Shown here piece after piece: positions 53,418-61,874 of a stretch of DNA of 64,000 bases. The stretch spans positions 496,001 to 560,000 of the forward strand of contig NZ_CP050307.1 in assembly GCF_014189535.1 (NCBI RefSeq), read 5' to 3'. Within the stretch, counting starts at the first letter, position 1, and every line of letters starts with the position of its first letter. The notes below the pieces were generated by a model, which saw nothing but the letters and a program-made list of their open reading frames with translations, was not told the DNA's origin and did no database searches. The DNA comes from Rhizobium lusitanum. Its GTDB lineage: Bacteria; Pseudomonadota; Alphaproteobacteria; Rhizobiales; Rhizobiaceae. The position numbers were made by a program, and so were the translations under genes.

Positions 53418-54073
53418 GCCGGGCCTGCCTTTCTGGCAGCGCGGACGCGGGCACCAAAGCCGTTCATGACCGCCTGCCAATCACGCGGCTTCAGATCGGC
53501 AAGCCAGACGAACTTGATCTTGAGAAGCTTGGCGACCTCCTCATCGAAACCCTTGCGGACGATCAGGCCGGCGTCCGGATGCAAGATCTTCCACTGTGCC
53601 CAGGCGACCTTGGCCGGATCGCTGCCAAGCCACTCCTGGCCGTTGGTGTTTCCGAATCCGACGCGGCCCTCGCGCGTGAGCCAGCCTTTCAGCCCCTCGA
53701 TCGCGGCTTTGGCATCGGCGTGCGCCCGCAGGAACCGCGTGTCCGGAATGCCGGTCTGATCCTCGATCCAGGCGATCATGGCGCGATCGTCGCGGTTGCG
53801 GATAATCCCGAGGTTATAGCCGGCGATCCAGAGCGCCCGCAGCTTGCCGAGATACGGGCCGGTCAGCTCGCGGCGTCCGTCGTTGCGGCTCTTCTTCGGG
53901 CCGCGACGAAAGCCCTCTTTCTCGAATACGGTGATGACCTGGCGCATCTGCGCTTCCGTCATCTTCCGCAGCGAGGTTTCGCCGGTGATGTTCTTCAGCT
54001 TGGCTCGGTAGGTCTCTTCGTCGAGACCGAGCGTTGTCTTGGCGATATTGATGATGGCGGTCGAAGAGGTCAT
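53414..54073 (-). CDS. gemA: GemA-type regulator (Mu gp16, DUF1018)
   Basis: 219 aa. IINIAKTTLGLDEETYRAKLKNITG and KMTEAQMRQVITVFEKEGF are the DUF1018 opening; GPYLGKLRALWIAGYNLGIIRNRDDRAM follows the typical pattern. In Mu GemA modulates host gene expression and DNA supercoiling early in growth. The C-terminal half includes AHADAKAAIEGLKGWL. It is coupled to the genes on either side by 4-base overlaps. Confidence 0.88.
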   Translation of the reverse strand: MTSSTAIINIAKTTLGLDEETYRAKLKNITGETSLRKMTEAQMRQVITVFEKEGFRRGPKKSRNDGRRELTGPYLGKLRALWIAGYNLGIIRNRDDRAMIAWIEDQTGIPDTRFLRAHADAKAAIEGLKGWLTREGRVGFGNTNGQEWLGSDPAKVAWAQWKILHPDAGLIVRKGFDEEVAKLLKIKFVWLADLKPRDWQAVMNGFGARVRAARKAGPA

Positions 54074-54345
54074 TTCTCGTCTCCCAAATACGGCAGCTGC
54101 AGCAGCGGTGCCGGCAGCGCCAGAGGCTTAGTCTTGGTGGTTGGAGTTTTCTGGGTGGCCGGCTTGACCGATGTCTGCTCGCGTGAGACTTCGTCGAGCT
54201 GGCGAAGGATCGAAGAGATCGCCCAAGGGTCTTTCACCGAAATCTCGATCTTGATGAGAGTTTCGACACCCTTTGTTGTGCTCTTCGAAGACGAGGAGAA
54301 GGCTTTGAGTTGGGCTTCGTCGGGCGTCCAGTAAATGCCTGTCAT
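54070..54345 (-). CDS. Small early phage protein, unknown
   Basis: 91 aa. MTGIYWTPDEAQLKAFSSSS, a helical middle (IKIEISVKDPWAISSILRQLD) and a low-complexity threonine/proline/lysine tail. Start has little upstream spacing from the divergent accessory gene at 54432. No family recognised. Confidence 0.5.
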   Translation of the reverse strand: MTGIYWTPDEAQLKAFSSSSKSTTKGVETLIKIEISVKDPWAISSILRQLDEVSREQTSVKPATQKTPTTKTKPLALPAPLLQLPYLGDEK

Positions 54346-54431
54346 GCTGCACCTCGCGGCGTGCTTGCAGCGCGCTGGGCATTGTGGTGGTAATTGCGCG
54401 AACCACTTTGGGAAGAAGGGCTGAGCGCAGC

Positions 54432-55187
54432 ATGTCTGAGCGCATTCGGAAAGCGATTTTGGGAGCGGCTGGCGTGATCGCTTTTGCTGCCGTCGCCTCG
54501 GTAGCGATAATCGGGAAGCCGCAACCGCCGACCAACTGGAGTGATCTCGGTGATCGTTGGGCGAACTTCGTTTACAATTATCAGACCCTGATCACCGGCA
54601 TTATAGCCGTCGGAGCGGCTTATCTTACTATCAGGCAAATGCAGGAGAGCGACCGCCGGGAGGACGCTCGACAAAAGCGCCAGTTGCAGAGCGATCGTTG
54701 GCGAGAAAAAATCGCGGCGGAGCGGTTCGTGGAACGTCTCAGGCCGCGACTGTGGGCGTTGAAGGTTTCTTCTCGGGATATCCAATCCAGGATGGAATAC
54801 GACGCCTTTGTCCACGCTAACGGCGGCCAACATCTGAAAACAGGCTGGACGGTAGCTCGGAGGAACAATTTCCTGCAGCTGCTCTTCGAGGTAAAAAAGC
54901 TGCGAGAGATTATATCCGACAAAACCAGCGCGGAAATGGACTTCTTGCCCCATCAGGCCGAGGAAAGTATCGAACAGCTTCGTGATATCCTGGATCATGC
55001 GAAGGCAATCACCGAGGTGAAAAAGTCGTGGGGCAATTACATCGAGGGCGAACATCCGCCGCTGACGTATGACGGAGAAGCCGCCGCCATCATGGTCTCG
55101 GTGATCGGTCAAGCGGAAACTGTCTTGGCCGTGCTGGACAAGTGGTACGTGCAATTCCTTGACGACTTGGGGGAAGTACCGCATTGA
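54432..55187 (+). CDS. Two-TM coiled-coil membrane protein on the opposite strand (accessory gene)
   Basis: 251 aa from the ATG at 54432 (MSERIRKAILGAAGV), the sole rightward gene of the early region. Helix 1 is about residues 9-30 (AAGVIAFAAVASVAII), helix 2 about 48-68 (TLITGIIAVGAAYLTI). The rest is cytoplasmic and charged, with RREDARQKRQLQSDRW coil and PHQAEESIEQLRDILDHAK. It lies between gam and a small gene, converges on gam, and is less coupled than all neighbours: the usual look of a lysogenic-conversion gene. Phage exclusion is a hypothesis only. Confidence 0.7.
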   Translation: MSERIRKAILGAAGVIAFAAVASVAIIGKPQPPTNWSDLGDRWANFVYNYQTLITGIIAVGAAYLTIRQMQESDRREDARQKRQLQSDRWREKIAAERFVERLRPRLWALKVSSRDIQSRMEYDAFVHANGGQHLKTGWTVARRNNFLQLLFEVKKLREIISDKTSAEMDFLPHQAEESIEQLRDILDHAKAITEVKKSWGNYIEGEHPPLTYDGEAAAIMVSVIGQAETVLAVLDKWYVQFLDDLGEVPH

Positions 55188-55193
55188 CGCACC

Positions 55194-55724
55194 TCACGCC
55201 GTTACGCTTGGAGGGGTCATTTCCGTCGGCGCAATCTCGAAATCTTCGCCGGCCGATTTGATGGTGACGCCCGCCGCCAAGCGGGCCTTGTCAGGGTCCG
55301 CGAGCATGGCCTCCTTGTTCAGCTCTTCCTTGGTGCGGACGAAGTCTTTGAAACCAAGCTTTTTGAACGCCTCGATAATGGTCTCCATGCCGCGCACAGT
55401 GACGCTGGCAGGCCGCGACCGCCATTTGATCTGACCGGTACCGAAGTCATGGAACTTGACCTTGCCGTCATTGGTAAGCGAATTCCGGTTCGCCTCGCAC
55501 CACGTCTGAACGCCGCGCTCATGCTCTGCCAACTCTGTTGCTAAATCGGCGGTGTCACGCTCAAGCTTCTCTCCAGCAACCCGAACGGCTTCTTCCGCCG
55601 TCGCCTGATTCTGCGCGATCATCCGGCGCAGCGTACCAATGCGGCCGACTGACCACACGGCGTCTTCGCGAGACTGCGGCACGCGGGAGATGGCTTTCGA
55701 TTTCGTCTTTGCCTTAGCGGCCAT
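55194..55724 (-). CDS. gam: Gam-like host-nuclease inhibitor
   Basis: 176 aa. SREDAVWSVGRIGTLRRMIA and the long helix NQATAEEAVRVAGEKLERD, then the KVKFHDFGTGQIKWRSRPASV core and MLADPDKARLAAGVTIKS are the Mu Gam pattern. Mu Gam is Ku-like and protects linear phage DNA from exonucleases. The usual coiled-coil dimer is visible. Convergent with the accessory gene. Confidence 0.92.
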   Translation of the reverse strand: MAAKAKTKSKAISRVPQSREDAVWSVGRIGTLRRMIAQNQATAEEAVRVAGEKLERDTADLATELAEHERGVQTWCEANRNSLTNDGKVKFHDFGTGQIKWRSRPASVTVRGMETIIEAFKKLGFKDFVRTKEELNKEAMLADPDKARLAAGVTIKSAGEDFEIAPTEMTPPSVTA

Positions 55725-55726
55725 GT

Positions 55727-56473
55727 TCAGATCCTTTCAAAGGTGGTTTGAAGAGTTTTCAGGGAGGCTTCGAGCGCCTTGCGGGCCGGGCGCTCGTTGA
55801 TGGTCATTTGGGCTGAGTTCAACGCCTTGAGCTTGGTGACCACGGTGGCTGCGGCAGCAAGTGCTGCGTCAGTTCTCACGGTGCCGAGGGCGAGATTCGC
55901 CAGCCGGTCCTCAAGCGTCGAGCGCTCCCGATGCCAAAGATCCGTTTGGGTATTCAGGATATCCTGGTGGCGCTCCAGTTCGGTCTCTGCCTGGGCAAGC
56001 ATCGCGTTGGCGTGATCCAGTTCGGTCACGTAATGCAGGACGCCCATACACAATGCTCGGATGGCCTCCAGCGATGGCATAAAGTCCCGGAACTTCGCTT
56101 CCAGGAAGGCTTCGGCGGTTTCGAGCGGATCGATGTCGTGGAAGCGAACGGCAGTGCGGTCGGCTTTGTCCGACGCCTCGCCCAGGACGGTGATGACCTC
56201 GACGAGCTGCATATAGTTCGCAGCTATCTGCGGATCGCTGCCGAGGGCCTCCTCGATCCTGCGCACACCATGAATTATCGTGGTGTGATCACGCCCGCCC
56301 ATGAAGCGCCCGATCTCCGGAAACGAACGCTCAGTGAGCCTTCTCGCCAGGGTCCAGGACATATGGCGCGGCAGAACGACGCCATCTCCCTTGCGACGGG
56401 AATTCAGATCGCGCACCGTGACACCATAGGACTTGGCCACGGTCTCGCTGATGAGCCTGCAGGTGATCGTCAT
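55727..56473 (-). CDS. Phage protein with DnaA domain IV at the N-terminus
   Basis: 248 aa. Residues about 8-78 read like the DNA-binding end of DnaA: ISETVAKSYGVTVRDLNSRRK, LPRHMSWTLARRLTERSFPEIG and the signature FMGGRDHTTIIHGVRRIEE. There is no AAA+ part; residues 90-248 are long helices, some coiled coil (EAFLEAKFRDFM, ERSTLEDRLANLALG). It could bind DnaA boxes in phage or host DNA. Coupled by a 2-base gap to gam and a 4-base overlap upstream. Confidence 0.8.
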   Translation of the reverse strand: MTITCRLISETVAKSYGVTVRDLNSRRKGDGVVLPRHMSWTLARRLTERSFPEIGRFMGGRDHTTIIHGVRRIEEALGSDPQIAANYMQLVEVITVLGEASDKADRTAVRFHDIDPLETAEAFLEAKFRDFMPSLEAIRALCMGVLHYVTELDHANAMLAQAETELERHQDILNTQTDLWHRERSTLEDRLANLALGTVRTDAALAAAATVVTKLKALNSAQMTINERPARKALEASLKTLQTTFERI

Positions 56474-56769
56474 GCCGCGTTACCCCCGGTCGGACGATGA
56501 TCCGGAGCGCGGCCTGGAAAGGCGACGACGTTGCTGCCGATCGGCAACTCGTCGATGTCGAGCACCTTGCCGTCGCGGGCCGCGCGGTCATTCCACTCGC
56601 GACGAGAGATCTCGGCTTCGAGCTTGCGGGCGATCTCGGTGAACCGGTCGAAGCGCTTGATGAAGCCCTCCAGTTCCTCGTCGTTCAGGAAGATGCCGCC
56701 GTGACGAAACTCGGCCAAGCGGTTGCGGGTGGCGATCAACTGATCGGACAAATATTCCAGGTCACGCAT
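56470..56769 (-). CDS. Small early protein, unknown
   Basis: 99 aa: MRDLEYLSDQLIATRNRLAEF and GFIKRFDRFTEIARKLEAEI, a helical pair, then a proline/glycine-rich end. Coupled to the DnaA-domain gene by a 4-base overlap. No family recognised. Confidence 0.6.
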   Translation of the reverse strand: MRDLEYLSDQLIATRNRLAEFRHGGIFLNDEELEGFIKRFDRFTEIARKLEAEISRREWNDRAARDGKVLDIDELPIGSNVVAFPGRAPDHRPTGGNAA

Positions 56770-56992
56770 GATTGCGGCCCTCCAGATAAGGCTTGATGGA
56801 GATGATGTTGGTGTCGGTCGGGATATCGGCCGGATCGGCGCCCAGGGCGCGCAATGCGAGCAGCCTGTATTCGATCTCGTAGAGCTGAAGCATGGTGATC
56901 AGCGCCGAGACGCCGTCGGCATCGAGGACAGTGCCGCTATCCCGGTAAGGCTCAAGCCGGACGCACATCAGGCGCAGGGTCTCAAGAACCAT
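56762..56992 (-). CDS. Small early protein, unknown
   Basis: 76 aa from the ATG at 56992 (MVLETLRLMCVRLEPYRDSG). Helices LITMLQLYEIEYRLLALRAL and a C-terminal IPTDTNIISIKPYLEGRN strand region. Overlaps the genes on both sides. No family recognised. Confidence 0.6.
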   Translation of the reverse strand: MVLETLRLMCVRLEPYRDSGTVLDADGVSALITMLQLYEIEYRLLALRALGADPADIPTDTNIISIKPYLEGRNHA

Positions 56993-57218
56993 GATGCACC
57001 TCCCGCCCCATATCGAAGCCGAAGATGGTGACCGGTGCTGAGACCAGGTGTCCGTCGAGCGCGACATGCGGCCGGCCGGTGAGAAGCTCGATCCGCTCCT
57101 CCATGTTCCGCGCCTCCAGCTCGAAGGCGCGGAAGGTCAGCAGGAGGCCGGCAACACTGTCCGGGACGGCTCCGACCTTCACGCGTTCACGCAATTCACG
57201 AATAGCATCAGAGAGCAT
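56982..57218 (-). CDS. Small early protein, unknown
   Basis: 78 aa from the ATG at 57218 (MLSDAIRELRERVKVGAVPD). Helix-turn pattern then ELEARNMEERIELLTGRPHV and a C-terminal beta stretch. Overlaps upstream HTH gene by 11 bases. No family recognised. Confidence 0.55.
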   Translation of the reverse strand: MLSDAIRELRERVKVGAVPDSVAGLLLTFRAFELEARNMEERIELLTGRPHVALDGHLVSAPVTIFGFDMGREVHHGS

Positions 57219-57630
57219 CGTCAACCTCGCTTCTGTTGGTGGAAATTCGGCTATGCGGGCAGCCTGAACGGCATGCCGTGTACATCCGGACCCGGTGCGA
57301 CGATGCCGTGCCGAACGGCTTCTTCTGCCAGGACTGGCATACGTCGCGGGCCATCTCGCCCATGATCGGGCAGATGATGGTTTCGGCCATGAGCGCGCCA
57401 CGAACCATCTGTTCGACACGCGTCAGGTCGCCGTTCTGATACTTGTTGCTGAGCACCTGGCTGATCACCGGGCCGGAATAGCCGAGGTCCTTCGCAACTG
57501 CCGACTGACTGGATCGGTTGCAGGCTTCGGCCAGGGCGACGATCCATTCAGGAGTATCGTCGCCCCAGGCGATCTTCACTTTGGCAATGTGGTCGACGGC
57601 CGCGCGGCCGGGGATAGGTCCACGGTTCAT
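57208..57630 (-). CDS. HTH protein with cysteine-rich C-terminus
   Basis: 140 aa. The middle has an XRE-like HTH (SQSAVAKDLGYSGPVISQVL) and the C-terminal third has several cysteines (ICPIMGEMARDVC, then TACRSGCPHS), possibly a zinc site. Likely early regulator; its place after transposition genes is common to Mu-like phages of alphaproteobacteria. Function not established. Confidence 0.65.
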   Translation of the reverse strand: MNRGPIPGRAAVDHIAKVKIAWGDDTPEWIVALAEACNRSSQSAVAKDLGYSGPVISQVLSNKYQNGDLTRVEQMVRGALMAETIICPIMGEMARDVCQSWQKKPFGTASSHRVRMYTACRSGCPHSRISTNRSEVDDAL

Positions 57631-58244
57631 ACGCGTTCCTCCTCGGCAATGCTTTCGCCGACCACTTCATGCCGGTTCTGGTCGAACACGACCTTCGTGC
57701 GCAGGACCATCGGCGGCAGCGGGCCGGTGTTCATACCGGGAGACAGGCGCCATATGGCCAGCTTGTGCCGATTGCCCGGTGCCAACTGGATCAGATAGCC
57801 GGCGCTCGCCAGCGTGGTGATGTAGTTGAGCGCCGTTCCCTTGACGATCTTCAGTTCATCGGTTGATCCCCAGGCGACGATATCCTGGGCGGTGAAACCA
57901 GAGCGGCTGACAGGCGAGCGCATGGTATTCCACATGGCTTGCAGTCTGCTCGCCCCGGCAACGATCGTGCCGTCACGCCGCACTTTCGGCGTGGTGCGCT
58001 GCTTGATCTGGACCTTCCAGCGAATGGGCGACATAAGTGGCACACGCTCAATGAAGCCCGCCTTCTCCAGCCGCCGGACGAAATCTTTGACATCCTCTTT
58101 CCAGGTATTCGAGCCGCCAAAGATATCGGCGATGCTGAAGGAATCATCCGCGACGGCGTGATCCATCATGACCGACCAGAAATGATCCGAACCGCGAATG
58201 ACGGGCTTGCCCTTCTTGGCAGTGAGCTTAAGGACGAGCGGCAT
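57627..58244 (-). CDS. Early protein with two winged-helix-like units
   Basis: 205 aa. Two similar units are visible: FSIADIFGGSNTWKEDVKDFV then RRLEKAGFIERVP, and GFTAQDIVAWGSTDELKIV then NYITTLASAGYLIQLAP. Both look like winged-helix folds with a strand-turn-strand wing. It abuts the MuB-like gene by a one-base overlap. May act with MuB on DNA, but I recognise no named family. Confidence 0.6.
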   Translation of the reverse strand: MPLVLKLTAKKGKPVIRGSDHFWSVMMDHAVADDSFSIADIFGGSNTWKEDVKDFVRRLEKAGFIERVPLMSPIRWKVQIKQRTTPKVRRDGTIVAGASRLQAMWNTMRSPVSRSGFTAQDIVAWGSTDELKIVKGTALNYITTLASAGYLIQLAPGNRHKLAIWRLSPGMNTGPLPPMVLRTKVVFDQNRHEVVGESIAEEERV

Positions 58245-58993
58245 CAGGCTGCCTCCCGCCTGGAGGGCAGCTTGCCACCTGAGAAATGGCCGCTGTACTG
58301 AGATGCTGAGATCTCATCCAGTCCGCGAAAGGTCGCGAAGCCGGCAATGTCGTGCAGGCTGTTGCCGATGCGGCGGACGCGGCCGTCGCCCTTGGCTCGC
58401 ACCATCTCCAGCAGATCGTCGTTTATGCGCAGGCCGGGATAGAATGTGCGTGCAAGCGTGCGCGTGTCGTCTAGATCGCAGGGCTGGGCATAGTCCATCA
58501 CCAGCACGAGGTCGCGAAAGCGGTCGACATTGTCCAGCTTCCGGGGGAACAGCTCTTCACCGATCAAGAGCACCGGAACGTTGGACTTCTTGGCGATCAT
58601 GCGGACAAGCTCGATCATGTTCTTGTCGACCAGCTTGTCCGCCTCGTCGATGAGCAACGGCCGATGCGGATCTCGCGCCAGAATGGCGATGATCTCGTCT
58701 TCCAGGTCGGACAGCGTGCCGGTCGGCTTGTGCTGGCCAAGCTCGCTCAGGATCGACGACAGCAACTTCTTACGCGTCCAGGTGTCGGACACCTCGACAT
58801 AGGCTGCATCCGTCTTGTTCTGCGCATAGAGCGCGGCGACCGACTTGCCGTAGCCGGAAAAGCCGGCGAACACACCAAGGTTCGGCTGCAGCGGATGGCG
58901 GTTCTGTAGGGACCGGACAAGGGTCAGGCAAGCGGCGACGTTCTTGATCGGCGCGGCTTCACCGTTGTTGACAGTTCTAGGATTTGCAGTCAT
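58244..58993 (-). CDS. MuB-type transposition target ATPase
   Basis: 249 aa AAA+ ATPase. Walker A GFSGYGKS at 44-51, Walker B LLIDEAD at 113-119, and a later KFxxPRKL-like sensor (IGEELFPRKLDNVDRF). Shorter than Mu B (312 aa) and without its N-terminal DNA-binding HTH, as in other B-type proteins of this phage group. It selects target DNA and stimulates the transposase. Downstream of the transposase gene by 63 bases. Confidence 0.88.
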   Translation of the reverse strand: MTANPRTVNNGEAAPIKNVAACLTLVRSLQNRHPLQPNLGVFAGFSGYGKSVAALYAQNKTDAAYVEVSDTWTRKKLLSSILSELGQHKPTGTLSDLEDEIIAILARDPHRPLLIDEADKLVDKNMIELVRMIAKKSNVPVLLIGEELFPRKLDNVDRFRDLVLVMDYAQPCDLDDTRTLARTFYPGLRINDDLLEMVRAKGDGRVRRIGNSLHDIAGFATFRGLDEISASQYSGHFSGGKLPSRREAA

Positions 58994-59056
58994 TTTGCCC
59001 TCATAAGTTCATTGAAATGCAGGGCTCCGGTGCAACGGAGCCTTTCTTTTTCCGGC

Positions 59057-61270
59057 TCAGAGCATTCGCAACGCGTTCTCCAGGCCAAAATCCTTCATGC
59101 AATCCATGGCCGTCCGGTACTGAGGCGTGCTCTTGAACCGGGCGAGCTGGATGGCGGTTTCGTCGTCGATCACAGCACCGGCAGCGATCTGGTCGTCGAT
59201 CGCGAGCGCCCATTTGACGCGGCGCGCGGTCTCGCTAAGACCGGCGTCGGGATCGAGGTGAACGACCTTGGCGCTGACGCGCTGCGCGCTCTCGCGAACG
59301 ATCGCCTCGTGAAGCTTGGCGGCCTGATCGTTCAGCGGCTTGGGTGTGGATGAGTTCTGCGGGATCGTCATGGCATCGATGGCGGCGGCGATCGCGGGTG
59401 TCGTGTGCTGCTCTTCGCGCTTCGGCAGCTGGATGACGTTGTCCTTCGCGGCTTCGCGCTCTGCGGCCTTCTTCTTGGCAAGCCGTATGGTACGCTCGAT
59501 GCCGGAAGGGCCTCTCTTCAGCTCGCGGATATCCGCCTTGATCTCGCGCTCCTTCTCGCGGATGAGTTCGGCGGCAAGTTCCTTCTGAGCCTTGACGAAT
59601 GTCTGCGGATTGATGCCCGCCCGTTCCGGGCAGATCGCCACATCGAGATACCGGCCATCATCGGCGGAAAAGGCATACAGGCGCCCCATGTCGATCGGAT
59701 CGAGGCGGCAAAAAACGTCCGTACCGACCATGACCGAGCCGATAAGATACTGCGCGTTGTCGTGTTTGATGCCTTGCTTGCCAACCGTGCGAATGCCGTT
59801 CTTTCCGGCGACCGGCATCAACAGAGCGTCGAGTGCGCGTTCATCGACGCGGCGGATCGGTGTCATGGAGGCCGCCACGACTTGCTCCGGTGACCGGCCG
59901 TTCAGCGCGCTATGCACGCGCGTGGCATAGACGTACTCCACCCAATCGTCGATGTGACGCTGCAGCTGCTCGGCGGTGAGCGAGACTTCGAACAGGTCAT
60001 TTTCGTCCGCGCCCAGGCGTTGCGCAAAGCTCTTGCGTCCTTCGATCGCCTTGCGGTCGGCGACATTGTGGCCGATGTAGCCGGGCAACTGCGGGCATAC
60101 CTCATGCTGAAAGGTTTTGATGACGCGCTCGACATGGCCCTTCTGTTCTGGGCTGTAGGCGTCGGAAACGTCTGCCTCGGTATCGAGATTGCTGAACAGC
60201 CGCTTCGTGGCGATGGCAACGAAATCCGAGCCGTTGTCCGTCTTGATGACGCGGGCCACGCCCCATTTGAGGATGGACTTGCGGATCAGCAGGCCAACGG
60301 ACGAGGCGCGCGGTGTCTTCGATAGGGTGATGATCAGCCGGCGCGTGGCAATGTCGATGCAGGCATACATCGAATAGCGACCATCAACGCAGAGCGCATC
60401 GACCGGCGAAGCATCGATCATCCAGAGCGCATTCGGCTCGTCGATATAACGATAGGTGCCTGTGCCCGACAGCTTCATCGTCGAGCGGAACTTGTCGGGG
60501 TCCGTAATCTTGGTCAGAACGACGTTTTCAGAGGCCTTTAAAGCCTTGATGAAATGCTGGAAGGTGCGCGGTGGTGGCAGCGGTTTCAGCTCGCCATTGC
60601 GGTCCGTCAGTTCCGCGCCGAAATGATCTTCGCAGTAGCCGCGTATGATATCGGCGGAAAGATGCGGACTTCTGGCAATCCATGCGAGGACGAAGGCCCG
60701 CACCGCGCCGTTATTGGCGGTTTCCAACAATCCGGTACCGGCGCGTGCTTTACTGCGATCGACGCCAAGAGCATCGGCGGTACCGCTTCGCTTTGCCGAC
60801 AGCCACCGCAACAGCGTCCGCCTGGAGGTCGCCGGAATGACCGACTTCACCCACTCGTCGACACGAATGGAACCCATCTGGTAGCGGTCGCAAAATACCT
60901 GAATGCAGGCCTGCTGATTGAGCTTCAAGCCGCGAGAGAACAGCTCATAGGCGGAAAGGACAGCCAAGCGGGCATCCCGTTCCTTCGTTTCGCGGTCGGT
61001 GAGTTCAGCCTTGCCCTTGAGGCGGACATCCAGTTCGGGGACGTCATCCCCGACGACCTTATACTTCTGAAAATAGGCGATCTGCGCCAGCGAAGGCAGC
61101 AGGCGAAAATGGTATTCCAATCCGCCACCGAGACCGCTCCGTCGACGGGCGAAGGTCGGGTGCTGGTCCCAGTTTTCCCTCTTGGCGAGACGGATAACGG
61201 AACTCTCGGCGGTTGGCAGATGTGGCAGCCGTTCCTCGGCAATTTCGCGTGCGGTCAGCCAATCCTTCAT
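59057..61270 (-). CDS. MuA-type DDE transposase
   Basis: 737 aa from the ATG at 61270 (MKDWLTAREIAEERLPHLP), behind a 4-base overlap. N-terminal end-binding domains precede the catalytic core, where the DDE residues are visible: Asp286 (LWMIDASPVD), Asp345 (VIKTDNGSDF) and Glu381 (QKGHVERVIKTF). The C-terminal part has a basic/helical MuB- and ClpX-contact type region (REKEREIKADIRELKRG). Performs replicative transposition as well as integration. Binding sites proposed at the right end. Confidence 0.93.
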   Translation of the reverse strand: MKDWLTAREIAEERLPHLPTAESSVIRLAKRENWDQHPTFARRRSGLGGGLEYHFRLLPSLAQIAYFQKYKVVGDDVPELDVRLKGKAELTDRETKERDARLAVLSAYELFSRGLKLNQQACIQVFCDRYQMGSIRVDEWVKSVIPATSRRTLLRWLSAKRSGTADALGVDRSKARAGTGLLETANNGAVRAFVLAWIARSPHLSADIIRGYCEDHFGAELTDRNGELKPLPPPRTFQHFIKALKASENVVLTKITDPDKFRSTMKLSGTGTYRYIDEPNALWMIDASPVDALCVDGRYSMYACIDIATRRLIITLSKTPRASSVGLLIRKSILKWGVARVIKTDNGSDFVAIATKRLFSNLDTEADVSDAYSPEQKGHVERVIKTFQHEVCPQLPGYIGHNVADRKAIEGRKSFAQRLGADENDLFEVSLTAEQLQRHIDDWVEYVYATRVHSALNGRSPEQVVAASMTPIRRVDERALDALLMPVAGKNGIRTVGKQGIKHDNAQYLIGSVMVGTDVFCRLDPIDMGRLYAFSADDGRYLDVAICPERAGINPQTFVKAQKELAAELIREKEREIKADIRELKRGPSGIERTIRLAKKKAAEREAAKDNVIQLPKREEQHTTPAIAAAIDAMTIPQNSSTPKPLNDQAAKLHEAIVRESAQRVSAKVVHLDPDAGLSETARRVKWALAIDDQIAAGAVIDDETAIQLARFKSTPQYRTAMDCMKDFGLENALRML

Positions 61271-61419
61271 TTGCGGCCGTCCTTCCGCTGGTCGCTGCGG
61301 GAGGACGGTCCCCAAATGATGACGCCGATCGCCAAGCCCGCGAAGAAGGCAAAGCCCGTCGCCATGATCATCAGGAGAAGAAGCTGCAATAAGGTCGACA
61401 CTATCTCTGTGGAAATCAT
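61267..61419 (-). CDS. Small 50-aa membrane protein before the transposase gene
   Basis: 50 aa from an ATG at 61419 behind GGAGG. One strong membrane helix (LLLLMIMATGFAFFAGLAIGVI) lies near residues 13-35, then a short charged tail (SRSDQRKDGRK). ATGA overlaps on both sides tie it to the neighbours: it starts inside the preceding gene's stop and ends at the transposase start. Too small for most gene finders. Function unknown; may anchor or moderate transposition at the membrane. Confidence 0.6.
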   Translation of the reverse strand: MISTEIVSTLLQLLLLMIMATGFAFFAGLAIGVIIWGPSSRSDQRKDGRK

Positions 61420-61874
61420 CTTTTTGTCCTCCATTCGAGGTCGGCCGCCTGTTCTTCGCGATCGAGCAAGGCGCGGAGTTCGCGTGCCCGTTCGCGGCGC
61501 AGCAGCGCCTCATATTTTTTGGGGATCACGATCATGCCGGCCTCTTCGAGCAGGACATTCAAAGCCCTCACATCGCCGGTGATTGCCACGAGGGCGGCAA
61601 GGCGGATGGCGGGGATCGAATGCTGCTCGCGCGCCTGGCTCGCATATGCGTCCAGCATCGCCTTGGAGACCGAGGCCTTCGTGATATCGGACATGGCAGA
61701 CGCGATCGCATCGCGCGTCATGCCGCTTTCTTCCATCGTAAGAGCGACGGCCTTCGACAGCCGGCCCGCGAGAGACCACGCCTTGACCTCGTCGGCGTCG
61801 AAACGCTCGACGACAGGCTGCGGCTCGTAGTCCCGGAACAGGTCGGCGGTGAAGGTGTCGCGCTTGCGGGTCAT
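61416..61874 (-). CDS. Early phage protein, unknown (possible HTH)
   Basis: 152 aa: RKRDTFTADLFRDYEPQPVV, then VALTMEESGMTRDAIASAMSD and a DITKASVSKAMLDAYASQ helix pair that could be an HTH, with AEQHS-like helices and charged C-terminus. It is coupled to both neighbours by 4-base overlaps. Common in Mu-like prophages of this group but without an assigned role. Confidence 0.6.
   Translation of the reverse strand: MTRKRDTFTADLFRDYEPQPVVERFDADEVKAWSLAGRLSKAVALTMEESGMTRDAIASAMSDITKASVSKAMLDAYASQAREQHSIPAIRLAALVAITGDVRALNVLLEEAGMIVIPKKYEALLRRERARELRALLDREEQAADLEWRTKR

Noticed and set aside
38089..55755. Recurring CTTCAAA-N5-CTTTGAAA-like sequence near 38089, 43864, 50942 and 55733
   Set aside because: Similar strings also occur inside coding sequence as Leu-Lys codons (45181, 48064), so it is not specific to intergenic sites.
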